From Betaproteobacteria bacterium (GTDB taxonomy: Bacteria; Pseudomonadota; Gammaproteobacteria; Burkholderiales; SG8-41), in contig OMIN01000072.1 in assembly GCA_900299145.1 (NCBI GenBank), positions 1 to 54,135 on the forward strand: DNA of 54,135 nucleotides, written 5' to 3'. Position numbers and translations under genes: made by a program. Of this stretch, positions 7,534-17,039 are shown piece after piece. Below the pieces are notes generated by a model. The model did no database searches and was not told where the DNA came from. It worked only from the letters and a program-made list of their open reading frames with translations. Numbering within the stretch: position 1 is the stretch's first letter; every line of letters begins with the position of its first letter.

Positions 7534-8061
7534 TCAACGTGACGGAAACAGTTTTTCCACCGCCGGATCCAGCACCGCTGTTTCACCGATGCGCCGCATT
7601 TCAGCCCGCCGTGCGTCGGGTGTCATGAGTTCAATAGGCAGTGCGAGCAGCATTTCGATACGCCGCGCCATTGCGTCATGTATTGCGCGAAACGCCGCAC
7701 GCTTGTCATCATCCGTGCCGGTCACCGCGGCCGGATCAGGCAAGCCCCAGTGCGCAGTGGCCGGATGGCCCAGCCACACCGGGCACGCTTCACCGGCTGC
7801 GCTGTCGCACACGGTGACGATCAAATCCATCACGGGCGCGTCCGGCACGCCAAATTCATCCCACGATTTCGAACGCAGATTTTCCGCCGGGTAATGCATT
7901 TGCGCACATAACTCAGCCGCAAACGGATTGACACGGCCGCCCGGGTGCGAGCCCGCCGAATAGCCGCGCAACCGTCCGTTGGATAAGGTGGTGGCCAGCG
8001 CCTCGCCCAGGATCGAACGCGCGCTGTTGCCGGTGCAGACAAACAGAATGTTGAGGGGCAT
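7534..8061 (-). CDS. arsC: Arsenate reductase ArsC (LMW-phosphatase type)
   Basis: A 175-residue protein of the low-molecular-weight tyrosine phosphatase fold. The P-loop CTGNSARS starts at Cys9, and a second cysteine pair (Cys85 and Cys93 in VCDSAAGEACP) matches the redox relay of thioredoxin-coupled arsenate reductases rather than true phosphatases. It reduces arsenate to arsenite in the cytoplasm. It sits between phoR and the aquaporin gene on the same strand, so arsenate handling is attached to the phosphate-starvation cluster. No arsR regulator is present in the window. A dispersed AT-rich motif lies 20 bases before its start. Confidence 0.85.
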   Translation of the reverse strand: MPLNILFVCTGNSARSILGEALATTLSNGRLRGYSAGSHPGGRVNPFAAELCAQMHYPAENLRSKSWDEFGVPDAPVMDLIVTVCDSAAGEACPVWLGHPATAHWGLPDPAAVTGTDDDKRAAFRAIHDAMARRIEMLLALPIELMTPDARRAEMRRIGETAVLDPAVEKLFPSR

Positions 8062-8080
8062 AACGAATTAAACCAAATTA

Positions 8081-8108
8081 AAATAATCAATAAAAACAAA
8101 TAGTTATA
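8081..8108 (+). repeat. Dispersed AT-rich motif
   Basis: 25 of 28 positions match the consensus: AAATAATCAA on the left and ACAAATAGTTATA on the right. It lies in the gap between the phoR stop and the arsC start. Confidence 0.75.
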
Positions 8109-8124
8109 AGAATATCGGCCGGCG

Positions 8125-9450
8125 TCAGGCCGCGTCCGCGCGAGCCGCCGGCTTATCAACCACGCCACGCCACACCGGAAACACAATACGAAATTCACTG
8201 CCCTTGCCCGGCTCCGATTGAATGTGTAACGCGGCCTGATGCCGCAGCAGCACGTGCTTGACGATGGCCAGCCCCAGTCCGGTACCACCGGTCTCGCGCG
8301 AGCGTCCGCGGTCGACGCGGTAAAACCGCTCGGTGAGCCGTGGAATGTGTTCGGCGGCAATGCCGATGCCGCTATCGGCCACGCTGAATACGCCGCGATT
8401 TTGTTCGTCGACGCACCAGGTCAGCGCGATGGCCCCGCCCGGCGGCGTGTAGCGCACGGCATTGCTGGCAAGATTGCCGAAGGCGCTGCGCAACTCATCG
8501 GCACTGCCGGAAATGGCGGCGTCCTCGTCCACAGTCACATTAATGGTGTGCTGGCCCGCGCTCAGTGCGCGCGCGTCGTCCGCCAGGGCGTGCAGCATCG
8601 CGTGCACATCCACCCGCTCTTCGCGCTGCGGCGCGTCGCTGCCCTCCAGCCGCGACAGCATCAGCAAATCGTCCACCAGCTTTAACATGCGATCCGACTG
8701 CTGCACCATCAGCGCGATGTGGCGGCGCACCTGCTCGGCCGGCATCACCGTGGCGTCACTCATGTGTTCAAGAAAGCCATGGATCACCGTGAGCGGCGTG
8801 CGCAATTCGTGCGACACGTTGGCGATGAAGTCACGGCGAGTGGTGTCAGCACGCTCGATTTTGGTGATGTCAAAGCTCACCAGCAGCTTGCGACCGTCGC
8901 TGAATGGGATCGCTTTCAGCGACAACAGTTGGCCCGCGTTGTGCGCGGGGTGAAAATCCAGCGTTTCTTCCGCCGGCACGTCTTGCAGAAAAGCCGCCAG
9001 CCGCGGCACGCGCACGATGTTGGTGACGCGCAAACCGTAATCGCGGCCCGGTTGCAAACCCAGGTGCTGCGCGGCGGTGTCGTTGCACCACAGCAGTTGA
9101 TCGCCGCTGTCGAGCATGGCGATACCGTCGGGCAAGGCCTGCGCGGCCTGCGTGAAAAGCTCCAGATCGCGGCTGACTTCGTCACGCTTGCGCGACTCCA
9201 TGCGCAATGCACGGTAAACGCCGGCGAACACCGCGCCCCACATGCCCCACGGGTCCGGCAACTCGTCGGCCTTGGGTGATTGCAGCCAGCGTTGCAGGCG
9301 CGCCAACTGATAGACATGCAGCACGTGCAGCAGGGCCAGCCCCGCACAGGCCGCCACCCAGCCGGCGGTTTCGCCCAGCCACAGGCCCACCGAAACCGCG
9401 CCAAACGCGATCAGCAGCAACTTAAACGTCAGGGAAAACCCTATGGGCAT
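8125..9450 (-). CDS. phoR: Phosphate regulon sensor kinase PhoR
   Basis: A 441-residue membrane histidine kinase. Two hydrophobic segments occupy about residues 5-45, followed by a PAS domain (LPDGIAMLDSGD), a HisKA domain with the phosphoacceptor in NVSHELRTPL, and an ATPase domain with N box (LASNAVRYTPPGG) and G boxes (DSGIGI, GGTGLGLAIV). It phosphorylates PhoB when phosphate is low and is held off by PstSCAB and PhoU. ATG at 9450 puts the first membrane segment near the N-terminus as in E. coli. A GTG at 9522 overlapping phoB by 14 bases is possible. It is the last gene of the pst-pho set. Confidence 0.93.
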   Translation of the reverse strand: MPIGFSLTFKLLLIAFGAVSVGLWLGETAGWVAACAGLALLHVLHVYQLARLQRWLQSPKADELPDPWGMWGAVFAGVYRALRMESRKRDEVSRDLELFTQAAQALPDGIAMLDSGDQLLWCNDTAAQHLGLQPGRDYGLRVTNIVRVPRLAAFLQDVPAEETLDFHPAHNAGQLLSLKAIPFSDGRKLLVSFDITKIERADTTRRDFIANVSHELRTPLTVIHGFLEHMSDATVMPAEQVRRHIALMVQQSDRMLKLVDDLLMLSRLEGSDAPQREERVDVHAMLHALADDARALSAGQHTINVTVDEDAAISGSADELRSAFGNLASNAVRYTPPGGAIALTWCVDEQNRGVFSVADSGIGIAAEHIPRLTERFYRVDRGRSRETGGTGLGLAIVKHVLLRHQAALHIQSEPGKGSEFRIVFPVWRGVVDKPAARADAA

Positions 9451-9508
9451 CGGGGCGCAGCCGCTGGTTGATTGCGAAAAAAGGGGCGTTTCTATTTTAC
9501 TGCGGCGC

Positions 9509-10237
9509 TCAATCTGGCCCACCCTGCGCTGCCGCTGCAGATGCCGCTTGCGGCCGCGCCGCGGAAAATTTGTAACCGGCGCCGCGCACGGTTTTGATCA
9601 AGTCTTCGCCATCGTCACCGAGCGCCTGCCGCAGACGCCGGATATGCACGTCCACCGTGCGTTCCTCGATGAAAACATGGTCGCCCCACACCTGGTCGAG
9701 CAATTGCGTGCGCGAGTAAACACGCTCCGGATGGGAGAGGAAAAAATGCATCAGCCGGAATTCCGTCGGCCCCAGTGCAACGGGCTGGCCGTTAAGCGTG
9801 ACTTCATGGCTCACCGGGTTGAGCACCAACCCGCCCGCCGAGAGCGCAGCATCCGACGCATGCGGCGCGCGTCGCCGCAACACCGCCTGTATGCGCGCCA
9901 CCAGCTCACGCGGGCTGAAGGGCTTTACCACATAGTCGTCGGCGCCCTGATCGAGCCCTTTCACGCGATCGGCTTCCTCGCCGCGCGCAGTGACCAGAAT
10001 CAGCGGCAGATCGGCGGTGCGCGCGGTTTCCCGCAATTCGCGCGCCAGCGCGAGCCCCGATTTATGGGGCAGCATCCAGTCGATCAACACCGCGTCGGGC
10101 AATTCTTCGCGCAGCAGTGCCAGCGCGTCCTCCGCACTCGCCACGGTGGTTGGATCCATGCCGGCCTGCTCGAGCGTGTAACGCATCAGCTCCTGCACCG
10201 CGGGCTCGTCCTCCACCACCAGAATGCGCGCCGCCAT
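9509..10237 (-). CDS. phoB: Phosphate regulon response regulator PhoB
   Basis: A 242-residue OmpR/PhoB-family regulator. The receiver domain has the acidic pair in VVEDEP, the phosphorylation site Asp53 in LIDWMLP and the conserved Lys in DDYVVKPFSPREL. The C-terminal winged helix follows, with RTVDVHIRRLRQALG as the recognition region. Phosphorylated PhoB binds Pho boxes, and a good array is present before pstS at 14905-14944. Its ATG shares one base with the phoU stop (TGATG), indicating coupled translation. Confidence 0.95.
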   Translation of the reverse strand: MAARILVVEDEPAVQELMRYTLEQAGMDPTTVASAEDALALLREELPDAVLIDWMLPHKSGLALARELRETARTADLPLILVTARGEEADRVKGLDQGADDYVVKPFSPRELVARIQAVLRRRAPHASDAALSAGGLVLNPVSHEVTLNGQPVALGPTEFRLMHFFLSHPERVYSRTQLLDQVWGDHVFIEERTVDVHIRRLRQALGDDGEDLIKTVRGAGYKFSAARPQAASAAAAQGGPD

Positions 10238-10947
10238 CAGGCTGACTCCTCCGGCGCTGGCGCGGGCGGCAAGCCGGTGTGCCGGATATCGATGCCGTCA
10301 ACGATATAGATCACCTGCTCTGCGATGTTTTCGGCGTGATCACCCACGCGCTCAATCGACTTGGCGATCCACACAATGTCGAGCGCGGTGGTGATGGTGC
10401 GCGGGTCTTCCATCATGTAAGTGATCAGTTGCCGAAGAATGCCGCGAAACTCGGTGTCAATCAGCTTGCCCTCGGCAATTACTTTTTCCGCCTCGGCTGT
10501 GTCGAGCCTCGCCTTCGCGTCCAGCACGCGGCGCAGGATCATCGCTGCCTTGTTGCCTGCTTGCCGCAGATCAATGGAACGCGGGATGGTCAGCGCGCCG
10601 CGGCCATAAATGCTGCGCGCCATGCGCGCGATTTTCTCGGCCTCGTCGCCCATGCGCTCCAGATCGGTGACGATCTTCGACACCGACATGATGAGCCGCA
10701 GGTCGCTTGCCGCCGGCTGGCGCCGCGCCACGACATGCACGCAGGCGTCGTCGATTTCCTTTTCATAGTTGTTCACGCGCCGCTCGGTTTCGATGACGCG
10801 CGAAATGATGTCCTCGCCGCCGGTGGCAAGCCCTTCGATGACCGTGGTGAGCTGAATCTCGACCAGTCCGCCCATCTGCAGCACGCGCGAGCGGATATCC
10901 TCCAGATCGGCATCGAATTGTTTTGAAGTGTGTTCGCTGTTGGCCAT
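10237..10947 (-). CDS. phoU: Phosphate signalling protein PhoU
   Basis: A 236-residue all-helical protein with the two PhoU repeats. Each carries the acidic metal-binding signature (VIETERRVNNYEKEIDD, ERMGDEAEKIARM and SIERVGDHAENIAEQVIY). PhoU links the Pst transporter to PhoR and damps the Pho response when phosphate is plentiful. It lies between pstB and phoB, the usual betaproteobacterial order, with only about 30 bases to pstB. Confidence 0.95.
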   Translation of the reverse strand: MANSEHTSKQFDADLEDIRSRVLQMGGLVEIQLTTVIEGLATGGEDIISRVIETERRVNNYEKEIDDACVHVVARRQPAASDLRLIMSVSKIVTDLERMGDEAEKIARMARSIYGRGALTIPRSIDLRQAGNKAAMILRRVLDAKARLDTAEAEKVIAEGKLIDTEFRGILRQLITYMMEDPRTITTALDIVWIAKSIERVGDHAENIAEQVIYIVDGIDIRHTGLPPAPAPEESA

Positions 10948-10978
10948 AATATTTTCGCCTTGAGAGTGTGCGAAGCGT

Positions 10979-11785
10979 TCAGCCGAAGCGGCCCGTGATG
11001 TAGTCTTCGGTTTCTTTCTTTTTGGGCTTGATGAACAGCGTGTCGGTGAGATCGAATTCCACCACCTCGCCCAGATACATATACGCGGTGTAATCCGACA
11101 CGCGCGCCGCCTGCTGCATGTTGTGGGTGACGATCACGATCGTGAAATCCTTTTTCAGATCATGTATCAGCTCTTCGATGCGCAGCGTCGAAATCGGGTC
11201 GAGCGCGGAAGTGGGTTCGTCCAGCAGCAGGATTTCCGGCTTGACCGCAATGCCGCGCGCGATGCACAACCGCTGCTGCTGCCCGCCGGAAAGGCTCATG
11301 CCACTCTGGTTCAGTTTGTCCTTCACCTCGTTCCACAGCGCCGCGCGCTGCAACGCCCATTCAACGCGCTCATCCATCTGGCCGCGCGACATTTTTTCAT
11401 GCAGCCGCACGCCAAAGGCGATATTGTCGTAAATCGACATCGGAAACGGCGTGGGCTTCTGGAACACCATGCCGATGCGCGCGCGCAGGTCGTTCAGATC
11501 CAGATCGCTGTCGAGCAGATTCTTGCCGTCGAGCAGCAGTTCGCCCTCGGCGCGCTGTTCGGGATACAGCGAATACATGCGGTTCAGCGTGCGTAGCAGC
11601 GTCGATTTGCCGCAGCCCGACGGGCCAATAAAGGCGGTTACGCGGCCCTTGTAAATATCCATGTTGATATTCTTCAGCGCATGGAACCCGCCGTAGTAAA
11701 AATTGAAATTGCGAATAACCAATTGCGCCTGTGGCGCGAGTGGCGGCTTTACAGTGGATGCGGCTTGCAATGTAACGTTGGCCAT
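10979..11785 (-). CDS. pstB: Phosphate ABC transporter ATP-binding protein PstB
   Basis: A 268-residue ABC ATPase. It has Walker [10 protein letters not shown], the PstB-typical [10 protein letters not shown] segment after the Q-loop, signature LSGGQQQRL and Walker [14 protein letters not shown]. It energises phosphate import through PstC and PstA. ATG at 11785 ([10 protein letters not shown]) is preferred because the longer frame to 11854 would overlap pstA and add a non-homologous leader. Confidence 0.95.
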   Translation of the reverse strand: MANVTLQAASTVKPPLAPQAQLVIRNFNFYYGGFHALKNINMDIYKGRVTAFIGPSGCGKSTLLRTLNRMYSLYPEQRAEGELLLDGKNLLDSDLDLNDLRARIGMVFQKPTPFPMSIYDNIAFGVRLHEKMSRGQMDERVEWALQRAALWNEVKDKLNQSGMSLSGGQQQRLCIARGIAVKPEILLLDEPTSALDPISTLRIEELIHDLKKDFTIVIVTHNMQQAARVSDYTAYMYLGEVVEFDLTDTLFIKPKKKETEDYITGRFG

Positions 11786-11813
11786 GATTGCCCTGGTAAC
11801 CGTGATCCGGGAT

Positions 11814-12653
11814 TCACGAGGTGATTTTTTGTTTAAACAGCGTGCGTGCCGCAATATTCAGAATCAACACGCCCATGGTGATCAACAGCACCCCCGCCCA
11901 CGCCAGCTCCTGCCAATCTTTGAACGGGCTCATGGCGAAGCGGAAAATGGTCATTGGCAGATTCGCCATCGGCTCCGTCAACGCGGTACTCCAGAACTGA
12001 TTGGAAAGCGCCGTGAACATCAGCGGCGCCGTTTCGCCCGCGATGCGCGCCACGGCCAATAACACGCCGGTGATAATGCCTGCCTGCGAGGCGCGCACGG
12101 TGACTTGCAAAATCATCACCCATTTCGGTGCGCCCAGCGCGGCGGCGGCTTCGCGCAGCGAATCGGGCACCAGCCGCAGCATGTTTTCCGTGGTGCGTAT
12201 CACCACGGGCATCACCAGCAACGCCAGCGCCAGCACGCCCGCGAAGCCTGAAAATTTACCCATTGGCACCACCACCGCGGCGTAGACAAACAGGCCGATC
12301 ACGATGGACGGCGCTGACAGCAGGATGTCATTGATGAATCGCGTTACATGGCCGAGTACCGTACTGCGGCCATACTCGGCGAGGTAAACCCCGGCAAGAA
12401 TGCCAACCGGAGTGCCGATCAACGTGGCAAGCCCCACCATGACAAAGCTGCCGAATATGGCGTTTGCCAGTCCACCCGCGCTACCTGGAGGTGGCGTCAT
12501 CTGCGTAAACACCGCGACCGACAAGCCGGCGATGCCCAGTTGCAGGATGGTGATCAAGATCCAGGCCAGCCAGAACAGGCCAAACGACATCGCCGCCAGC
12601 GATAGGGCCAGCGCTATATTGTTGATTAATTTGCGTTTTTTATGGAGTTCCAT
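11814..12653 (-). CDS. pstA: Phosphate ABC transporter permease PstA
   Basis: A 279-residue inner-membrane permease with about six hydrophobic segments and the EAA-type loop near [20 protein letters not shown]. It pairs with PstC to form the phosphate channel. ATG at 12653 (MELHKKRKL) is chosen over a TTG four codons upstream. The codons for KRKLINNI at the N-terminus are unusually AT-rich and may hold a very degenerate copy of the dispersed motif. Confidence 0.95.
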   Translation of the reverse strand: MELHKKRKLINNIALALSLAAMSFGLFWLAWILITILQLGIAGLSVAVFTQMTPPPGSAGGLANAIFGSFVMVGLATLIGTPVGILAGVYLAEYGRSTVLGHVTRFINDILLSAPSIVIGLFVYAAVVVPMGKFSGFAGVLALALLVMPVVIRTTENMLRLVPDSLREAAAALGAPKWVMILQVTVRASQAGIITGVLLAVARIAGETAPLMFTALSNQFWSTALTEPMANLPMTIFRFAMSPFKDWQELAWAGVLLITMGVLILNIAARTLFKQKITS

Positions 12654-12668
12654 GTTGCTTTTCAAGAC

Positions 12669-13679
12669 TTACGTCTTGCGCCCTTCCTGACGTTCCAGCC
12701 GCAGCAACAGCACTTTGGAAATCGCCAGCACCACAAACGTGATCACAAACAGAATCAAGCCCAGCTCAATCAACGCGGCGGTATGCAAACCCTGTTCGGC
12801 CTCGGCGAATTCATTGGCGAGCGCCGAGGTGATGCTGTTGCCGGGGGAAAACAGCGACGCGTTCGATAGAAAGTTAGTGTTGCCGATCACAAACGTGACG
12901 GCCATGGTCTCGCCCAGCGCACGGCCCAGCCCGAGGATGATGCCGCCGATGACGCCCGCCTTGGTGTAGGGCAGCACCACATTCCAGACGACTTCCCACG
13001 TCGTTGCACCCACGCCGTACGCGGATTCCTTGAGCATTTGCGGTGTGATTTCAAACACGTCCCTCATCACAGAGGCGATGAACGGAATAATCATGATCGC
13101 CAGAATAATGCCTGCCGACAGCAGGCCTACGCCGATGGTGGGGCCGGCGAAAAGTTGGCCGATCACCGGCAGTTGTCCCAAGCTCGCCGCAAGTGCAGGC
13201 TGAATGGTTTTGCCGAAAATCGGCGCGAATACCAGGAGGCCCCACATGCCGTAGACGATGCTCGGAATCGCCGCCAGCAGTTCAATCGCCGTGCCGAGCG
13301 GCCGGCGCAGCCATGGCGGCGACAGTTCTGTGAGAAATATCGCGATGCCGAACGACACCGGCACTGCGATCACCAGTGCGATGATCGACGTCACCAGCGT
13401 GCCGTAAATCGGAATCAGCGCGCCGAACTTCGCCATCGGCGGGTTCCAGTCGGCGCTCCACAGGAACGGCAGTCCGAATTTTTGAATCGACGGCCACGCG
13501 CCATAAATCAGCGAGACAATGATGCCCGCCAGCGAGGCCAACGCGAGTATCGCGAAGCCACGCGTGAGATTGGCGAAAATGACATCGCCCAACTGTGACG
13601 GCGCTCTACGCACGGGGCTTACTTTCAGGCCGGCGCCCGCCGCGACTGCGACAGCCGCACCGGATTCGGGAAGTGTCAT
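12669..13679 (-). CDS. pstC: Phosphate ABC transporter permease PstC
   Basis: A 336-residue inner-membrane permease, slightly longer than PstA, with an extra N-terminal hydrophobic segment ([20 protein letters not shown]) and the conserved loop [24 protein letters not shown] at 13679 (MTLPESGAA) is preferred over TTG at 13700. The gene lies 15 bases before pstA and is separated from pstS by a strong hairpin, which probably lowers its expression relative to pstS. Confidence 0.95.
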   Translation of the reverse strand: MTLPESGAAVAVAAGAGLKVSPVRRAPSQLGDVIFANLTRGFAILALASLAGIIVSLIYGAWPSIQKFGLPFLWSADWNPPMAKFGALIPIYGTLVTSIIALVIAVPVSFGIAIFLTELSPPWLRRPLGTAIELLAAIPSIVYGMWGLLVFAPIFGKTIQPALAASLGQLPVIGQLFAGPTIGVGLLSAGIILAIMIIPFIASVMRDVFEITPQMLKESAYGVGATTWEVVWNVVLPYTKAGVIGGIILGLGRALGETMAVTFVIGNTNFLSNASLFSPGNSITSALANEFAEAEQGLHTAALIELGLILFVITFVVLAISKVLLLRLERQEGRKT

Positions 13680-13691
13680 GTGATATGCGGG

Positions 13692-13736
13692 AAAAAACAA
13701 GGGGGCGGAGCCGCTCGCAGGCCCACTCCGCGCCCC
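13692..13736 (-). terminator. Hairpin attenuator between pstS and pstC
   Basis: On the minus strand GGGGCGCGGAG pairs with CTCCGCCCCC around a loop of about 16 bases and is followed by TTGTTTTTT. This is a rho-independent terminator shape right after pstS, likely letting only part of the transcripts continue into pstC. Confidence 0.75.
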
Positions 13737-13779
13737 GGTTTTAAGGGATCGACGGGATTGATGGGATCGGCGAGGCGAA

Positions 13780-14853
13780 TTATTTGCCCGCCCACACCGG
13801 CTTGCCGCCCGTATCCTTGACTTGCGTCGCCCACGCGCCGCGAATCTGCTTGGTCAGCGTGTCAGGCAACGGCACATAGTCGAGATCCGCCGCCAGCTTG
13901 CTGCCGTTGTTGTACGACCAGTCGAAAAACTTCAGCACTTCCGTCGCCTGTTGCGGCTTGGCCGGCGCTTTGTGCATCAAGATAAAAGTGGCGCCGGTGA
14001 TGGGCCAGCTTTCCTTGCCCTTTTGCTCGGTCAGAATCGCGCCGAACGCCGCCTTGCTCCAGTCCGCGCCTGCGGCGGCCGCCTTGAACGTCAGATCATC
14101 CGGGCCGACAAACTGGCCGTCGGCGTTTTTCATCAATACATACGCCAGCTTGTTTTGCTTGGCGTAGGCATATTCGACATAGCCAAGAGCGCCGGGCAGA
14201 CGCTGCACGAAAGCGGCCACGCCCTCATTGCCCTTGCCGCCCATGCCCACCGGCCATTGCACGGCCTGACCTTCGCCAATTTTGCCTTTCCACTCGGCGT
14301 TCACTTTGGCCAGATAGTTGGTGAATATGAAGGTGGTGCCCGATCCGTCGGCGCGCCGCACCAAGGCAATGTCCTGCGCGGGCAGCTTCAGTTTCGGGTT
14401 GAGTTCGGCGATGGCCTTGTCGTTCCACTTGGTAATCTTGCCCATGTAAATGTCGCCAAGCACCTGGCCGGTCAAGCGCATGTCGCCCGGCTTTACGTCG
14501 GTGATATTTACCACCGGCACCACGCCGCCGATCACGGCGGGAAACTGCATCAGACCGTCCTTGTCGAGTTGCTCTTGTGTAAGCGGCGCATCGGACGCGC
14601 CGAAATCCACGGTCTTGGCATTAATCTGGCGAATGCCACCGCTGGAGCCGATGGATTGATAATTCATTTTCACGCCGGTGGCCTTCTGATAGGCCTCGGC
14701 CCACTTGGCGTAAATCGGAGCAGGGAAGGTCGCGCCGGCGCCGGTGATTTCTTGGGCGAACGCCGCGCCCGCGCCGATACCCGTTCCAACTCCAACCGCA
14801 CTCAAGTTGGCCGCAATGCCTGCGGCAAGCAACCATTTAATCGGTTTGAACAT
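13780..14853 (-). CDS. pstS: Phosphate-binding protein PstS
   Basis: A 357-residue periplasmic receptor. An N-terminal signal peptide ends near AGAAFAQE, and the phosphate-contact segments [28 protein letters not shown] and [11 protein letters not shown] follow. It captures inorganic phosphate for PstCAB. A Pho box array lies 50-90 bases before the start. AGAGGAAG is the ribosome site. Confidence 0.96.
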   Translation of the reverse strand: MFKPIKWLLAAGIAANLSAVGVGTGIGAGAAFAQEITGAGATFPAPIYAKWAEAYQKATGVKMNYQSIGSSGGIRQINAKTVDFGASDAPLTQEQLDKDGLMQFPAVIGGVVPVVNITDVKPGDMRLTGQVLGDIYMGKITKWNDKAIAELNPKLKLPAQDIALVRRADGSGTTFIFTNYLAKVNAEWKGKIGEGQAVQWPVGMGGKGNEGVAAFVQRLPGALGYVEYAYAKQNKLAYVLMKNADGQFVGPDDLTFKAAAAGADWSKAAFGAILTEQKGKESWPITGATFILMHKAPAKPQQATEVLKFFDWSYNNGSKLAADLDYVPLPDTLTKQIRGAWATQVKDTGGKPVWAGK

Positions 14854-14904
14854 GATCGTACTTCCTCTTTAACATTGAAAATTTGTTTGGTCTCTGATGG
14901 TCTG

Positions 14905-14944
14905 GGATGCAGTTTATGACGGAAATATTTCAATTTAATGACAG
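14905..14944 (-). promoter_or_regulatory. Pho box array upstream of pstS
   Basis: Read on the minus strand, four 7-base half-sites spaced by 4 AT-rich bases occur in an 11-base period: CTGTCAT, TTGAAAT, CCGTCAT, TGCATCC. The first and third match the PhoB half-site consensus CTGTCAT at 7 and 6 of 7 positions. The direct-repeat period is the known PhoB arrangement. Confidence 0.85.
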
Positions 14945-14963
14945 CGGCGGCGTGAGGAGTCAC

Positions 14964-14991
14964 TTTAAATATCTGATTTTATTGATTATTT
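14964..14991 (-). repeat. Dispersed AT-rich motif
   Basis: The minus strand reads AAATAATCAATAAAATCAGA then TATTTAAA, matching 24 of 28 positions of the copy at 32881. It lies just upstream of the Pho box array. Confidence 0.7.
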
Positions 14992-15177
14992 TTGTTTGTG
15001 ACGGCCCGCTCTTGGCAATCAGTCGCGCGCGTACTGCGGGTTTGTTGCGGGCAGTTGCTTTTGCCGCCAGCAACGCCGCCATAGTTGCCATCGCGGTACA
15101 CACGGGCGCGGCAAGCCGCCGGACCAGCGGCGCCGATCACAAAATATGCATAAAATCAGCTGCTTACGATATATCCA
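14992..15177. other. Remainder of the gap upstream of pstS
   Basis: Between the pst regulatory region and the next gene I see no coding sequence. The stretch holds the second, weaker copy of the AT-rich motif (15142-15169) and otherwise featureless GC-rich DNA. Confidence 0.4.
15142..15169 (+). repeat. Dispersed AT-rich motif, degenerate copy
   Basis: AAATATGCATAAAATCAG followed by CTGCTTACG aligns with the motif if one base is deleted. It is only 150 bases from the copy at 14964-14991 and lies in opposite orientation to it. Confidence 0.45.
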
Positions 15178-15513
15178 TCAAAATACAAGCGCCCGCGCCG
15201 TGGCGCTCGGGGTATGCGAGCGGGCTTGCAGTGCCTGCATGCGCGCCAGTGCGCTGCCGAAGACTTCCGCCGCTTCATGTACGACCGCCTGCGCATGCAC
15301 GCCGCCCGGCGCGGCGCAGCCGCTCAGTTCGAGATCAAGCAGCGCTTCAAATCGTCCGCGAACGTCATCTACACCCGCCACCGGCAACGCCGTCACGCCG
15401 CCCGGCAAGCCGTTTCCGCTGACGCGCCGTTGCAGGGATTCTGCATACGCGGACAACAGGAACCGCACGGCGTTTTCCGAATCCAGCCTGCGAATGATTT
15501 CCAGCATTTGCAT
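15178..15513 (-). CDS. Hypothetical protein, 111 aa
   Basis: A small frame starting at ATG 15513 behind a strong AGGAG site. The protein opens MQMLEIIRRLDSENAVRFLL and is mostly helical, with no membrane segment, signal peptide or motif I recognise. GC content and codon use match the surrounding genes, and the ribosome site supports it as real. It lies downstream of the DUF2721-type gene on the same strand. Function unknown. Confidence 0.55.
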   Translation of the reverse strand: MQMLEIIRRLDSENAVRFLLSAYAESLQRRVSGNGLPGGVTALPVAGVDDVRGRFEALLDLELSGCAAPGGVHAQAVVHEAAEVFGSALARMQALQARSHTPSATARALVF

Positions 15514-15653
15514 GAGGGATCTCCTGTGATTGATCAAACCCTGTTTTTCGGGCGGCCACGTAAGGCCAGACCCGCGAGTCGTACGGTACGCGCCATTTGT
15601 GACCGCGTGATGACGACTATCAGCGGCTTTCGCGGCCCGTGCACGCGGGCGCG

Positions 15654-16076
15654 TCATTTGCGGCCTACCCGCAGATTGGCCGTGGCAATCAGCACCTCCT
15701 GCAAAAAGCAGGTAAAGGCGCCAATGAATGAAAGCATGGCCAGAACAAACAACACCGCGATCAGGATGGACAGTTCGATGCCCAACAGATCGCCCACAAA
15801 AAGCGCCACGATGACCATGCAAACCAGCATGCCCGCGCAGATCCCCAGCGAAATGGCGCGGTCAATCACGCGCGAGCGCAGCGACAATTTATCCAGTTCC
15901 TGCTGAACATCCTGTTCCGGCAGTCTGCCCGCGGCGCCGAGCCGTTCCTCCAGCACGCGGGCGCGATCCACAATTCTCGACAACCGTCCGGTGAAGACAG
16001 AAAGCATGACACCCACGCCCGATAGCAGAAATACCGGCGCAACCGCAATTTGAATGACCTTGGCTATGCTGTTCAT
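15654..16076 (-). CDS. DUF2721-type membrane protein
   Basis: A 140-residue protein with the DUF2721 pattern: an N-terminal membrane segment (VIQIAVAPVFLLSGVGVML), the conserved loop GRLSRIVDRARVLEERL, then two further hydrophobic segments (ISLGICAGMLVCMVIVALFV and LIAVLFVLAMLSFIGAFTCF). Family function is unknown. ATG at 16076 is chosen because the longer frame to 16229 adds only a non-conserved leader. Confidence 0.75.
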   Translation of the reverse strand: MNSIAKVIQIAVAPVFLLSGVGVMLSVFTGRLSRIVDRARVLEERLGAAGRLPEQDVQQELDKLSLRSRVIDRAISLGICAGMLVCMVIVALFVGDLLGIELSILIAVLFVLAMLSFIGAFTCFLQEVLIATANLRVGRK

Positions 16077-16239
16077 GGAAGTAGACTGCGCCTGCCTCGG
16101 AAATGTGGGTTGCGCCGCGGAGACGCGGGCCGAATTTGTCTGAACACGGCATCGAACCTTACCGGGCCTTGATTGCAAAGCAGTGACAAGAGGAAGGCCA
16201 ATTCGTAACACTCGCGCGAAACCCCGCATCGCGAGTCGC

Positions 16240-16245
16240 TATAAT
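16240..16245 (+). promoter_or_regulatory. Possible -10 box before sapC-like gene
   Basis: TATAAT lies 30 bases before the ATG at 16275. No strong -35 hexamer is visible at 16-18 bases upstream. Confidence 0.35.
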
Positions 16246-16274
16246 GCGAAAAATCACTGAAAGCCCCGTACATC

Positions 16275-17039
16275 ATGGACATCACCCCGCCCTACGGCTA
16301 TCAGGAAGTCGTGCCGCTGACCAAGGAGCACCGCGTGGTGCTGCCCGCCGAAAACAAATTGCCGCCGGTGTTTCGCGGCATGATGGTGATACCGCTGTCG
16401 TACACCGAGTTCAGCCTGGCGTGCCACGATTACCCGGTGGTGTTCGTCAGCGGCGATCAGGGCAAAACCGCCGTGGCGATGGCGGTAGTGGGGCTGGAGC
16501 AGCAGCAAAATCTTTTTGTCGCGCCCGATCTCACCTGGGATCGCAATGCGTATGTGCCCGCCTACGTGCGCCGCTACCCTTTCTGCATGACGCGCGTCAA
16601 CGTCAGCGGGCAGGAGCAGGCCGAGCGCATCGCCTGTGTGGAAAAGCGCGCGTTGAGCGCCAAGGGCGACGCGCTTTACGACGACAAGGGCGAACCGCTG
16701 CCGGTGTGGGACAACATGCGAAAGCTGCTGTTTGAATTCGAAGCCGACCTCGCGCGCACCGAAGCGATGTGCAAAATGGTGATCGAACTCGGCCTGCTGG
16801 AACCCTTCACCATGCAGGCCAAGCCGCAACAGGGCGACCCGTTCACGCTCGCCGGCATGTTCCGCGTTACCGAACAGAAGCTCACCGAGCTGCCCGCTGA
16901 AAAACTCAAGGAACTGGTCACCAACGGCGTGCTGCCGCGCGTGTACGCGCACCTGATGTCCATGTCGAACTTTACGCGTCTCCTGGCGCGCAAGGCAGCA
17001 CGGGCGCGGCCTCAGCGCAAGGTGGAAGCCAAGGCTTGA
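16275..17039 (+). CDS. SapC family protein
   Basis: A 254-residue protein of the SapC family, named from an S-layer gene cluster of Campylobacter. It shows the family-typical VVPLTKEHRVVL opening, FRGMMVIPLSYTEF and a lysine-rich end. There is no signal peptide. Its biochemical role is not established. It is divergent from the DUF2721-type gene and is followed by the MoxR operon after about 95 bases. Confidence 0.82.
   Translation: MDITPPYGYQEVVPLTKEHRVVLPAENKLPPVFRGMMVIPLSYTEFSLACHDYPVVFVSGDQGKTAVAMAVVGLEQQQNLFVAPDLTWDRNAYVPAYVRRYPFCMTRVNVSGQEQAERIACVEKRALSAKGDALYDDKGEPLPVWDNMRKLLFEFEADLARTEAMCKMVIELGLLEPFTMQAKPQQGDPFTLAGMFRVTEQKLTELPAEKLKELVTNGVLPRVYAHLMSMSNFTRLLARKAARARPQRKVEAKA

Noticed and set aside
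12600-12650. Possible copy of the AT-rich motif at the pstA N-terminus
   Set aside because: Similarity is limited to scattered AT-rich words and the peptide fits PstA; too weak to list.
13822-14919. 365-codon plus-strand frame opposite pstS
   Set aside because: Antisense shadow. PstS on the other strand is unambiguous.
15214-15906. 230-codon plus-strand frame across two small minus-strand genes
   Set aside because: Arg/His-rich product without homology; the minus-strand genes have a ribosome site or a known domain pattern.
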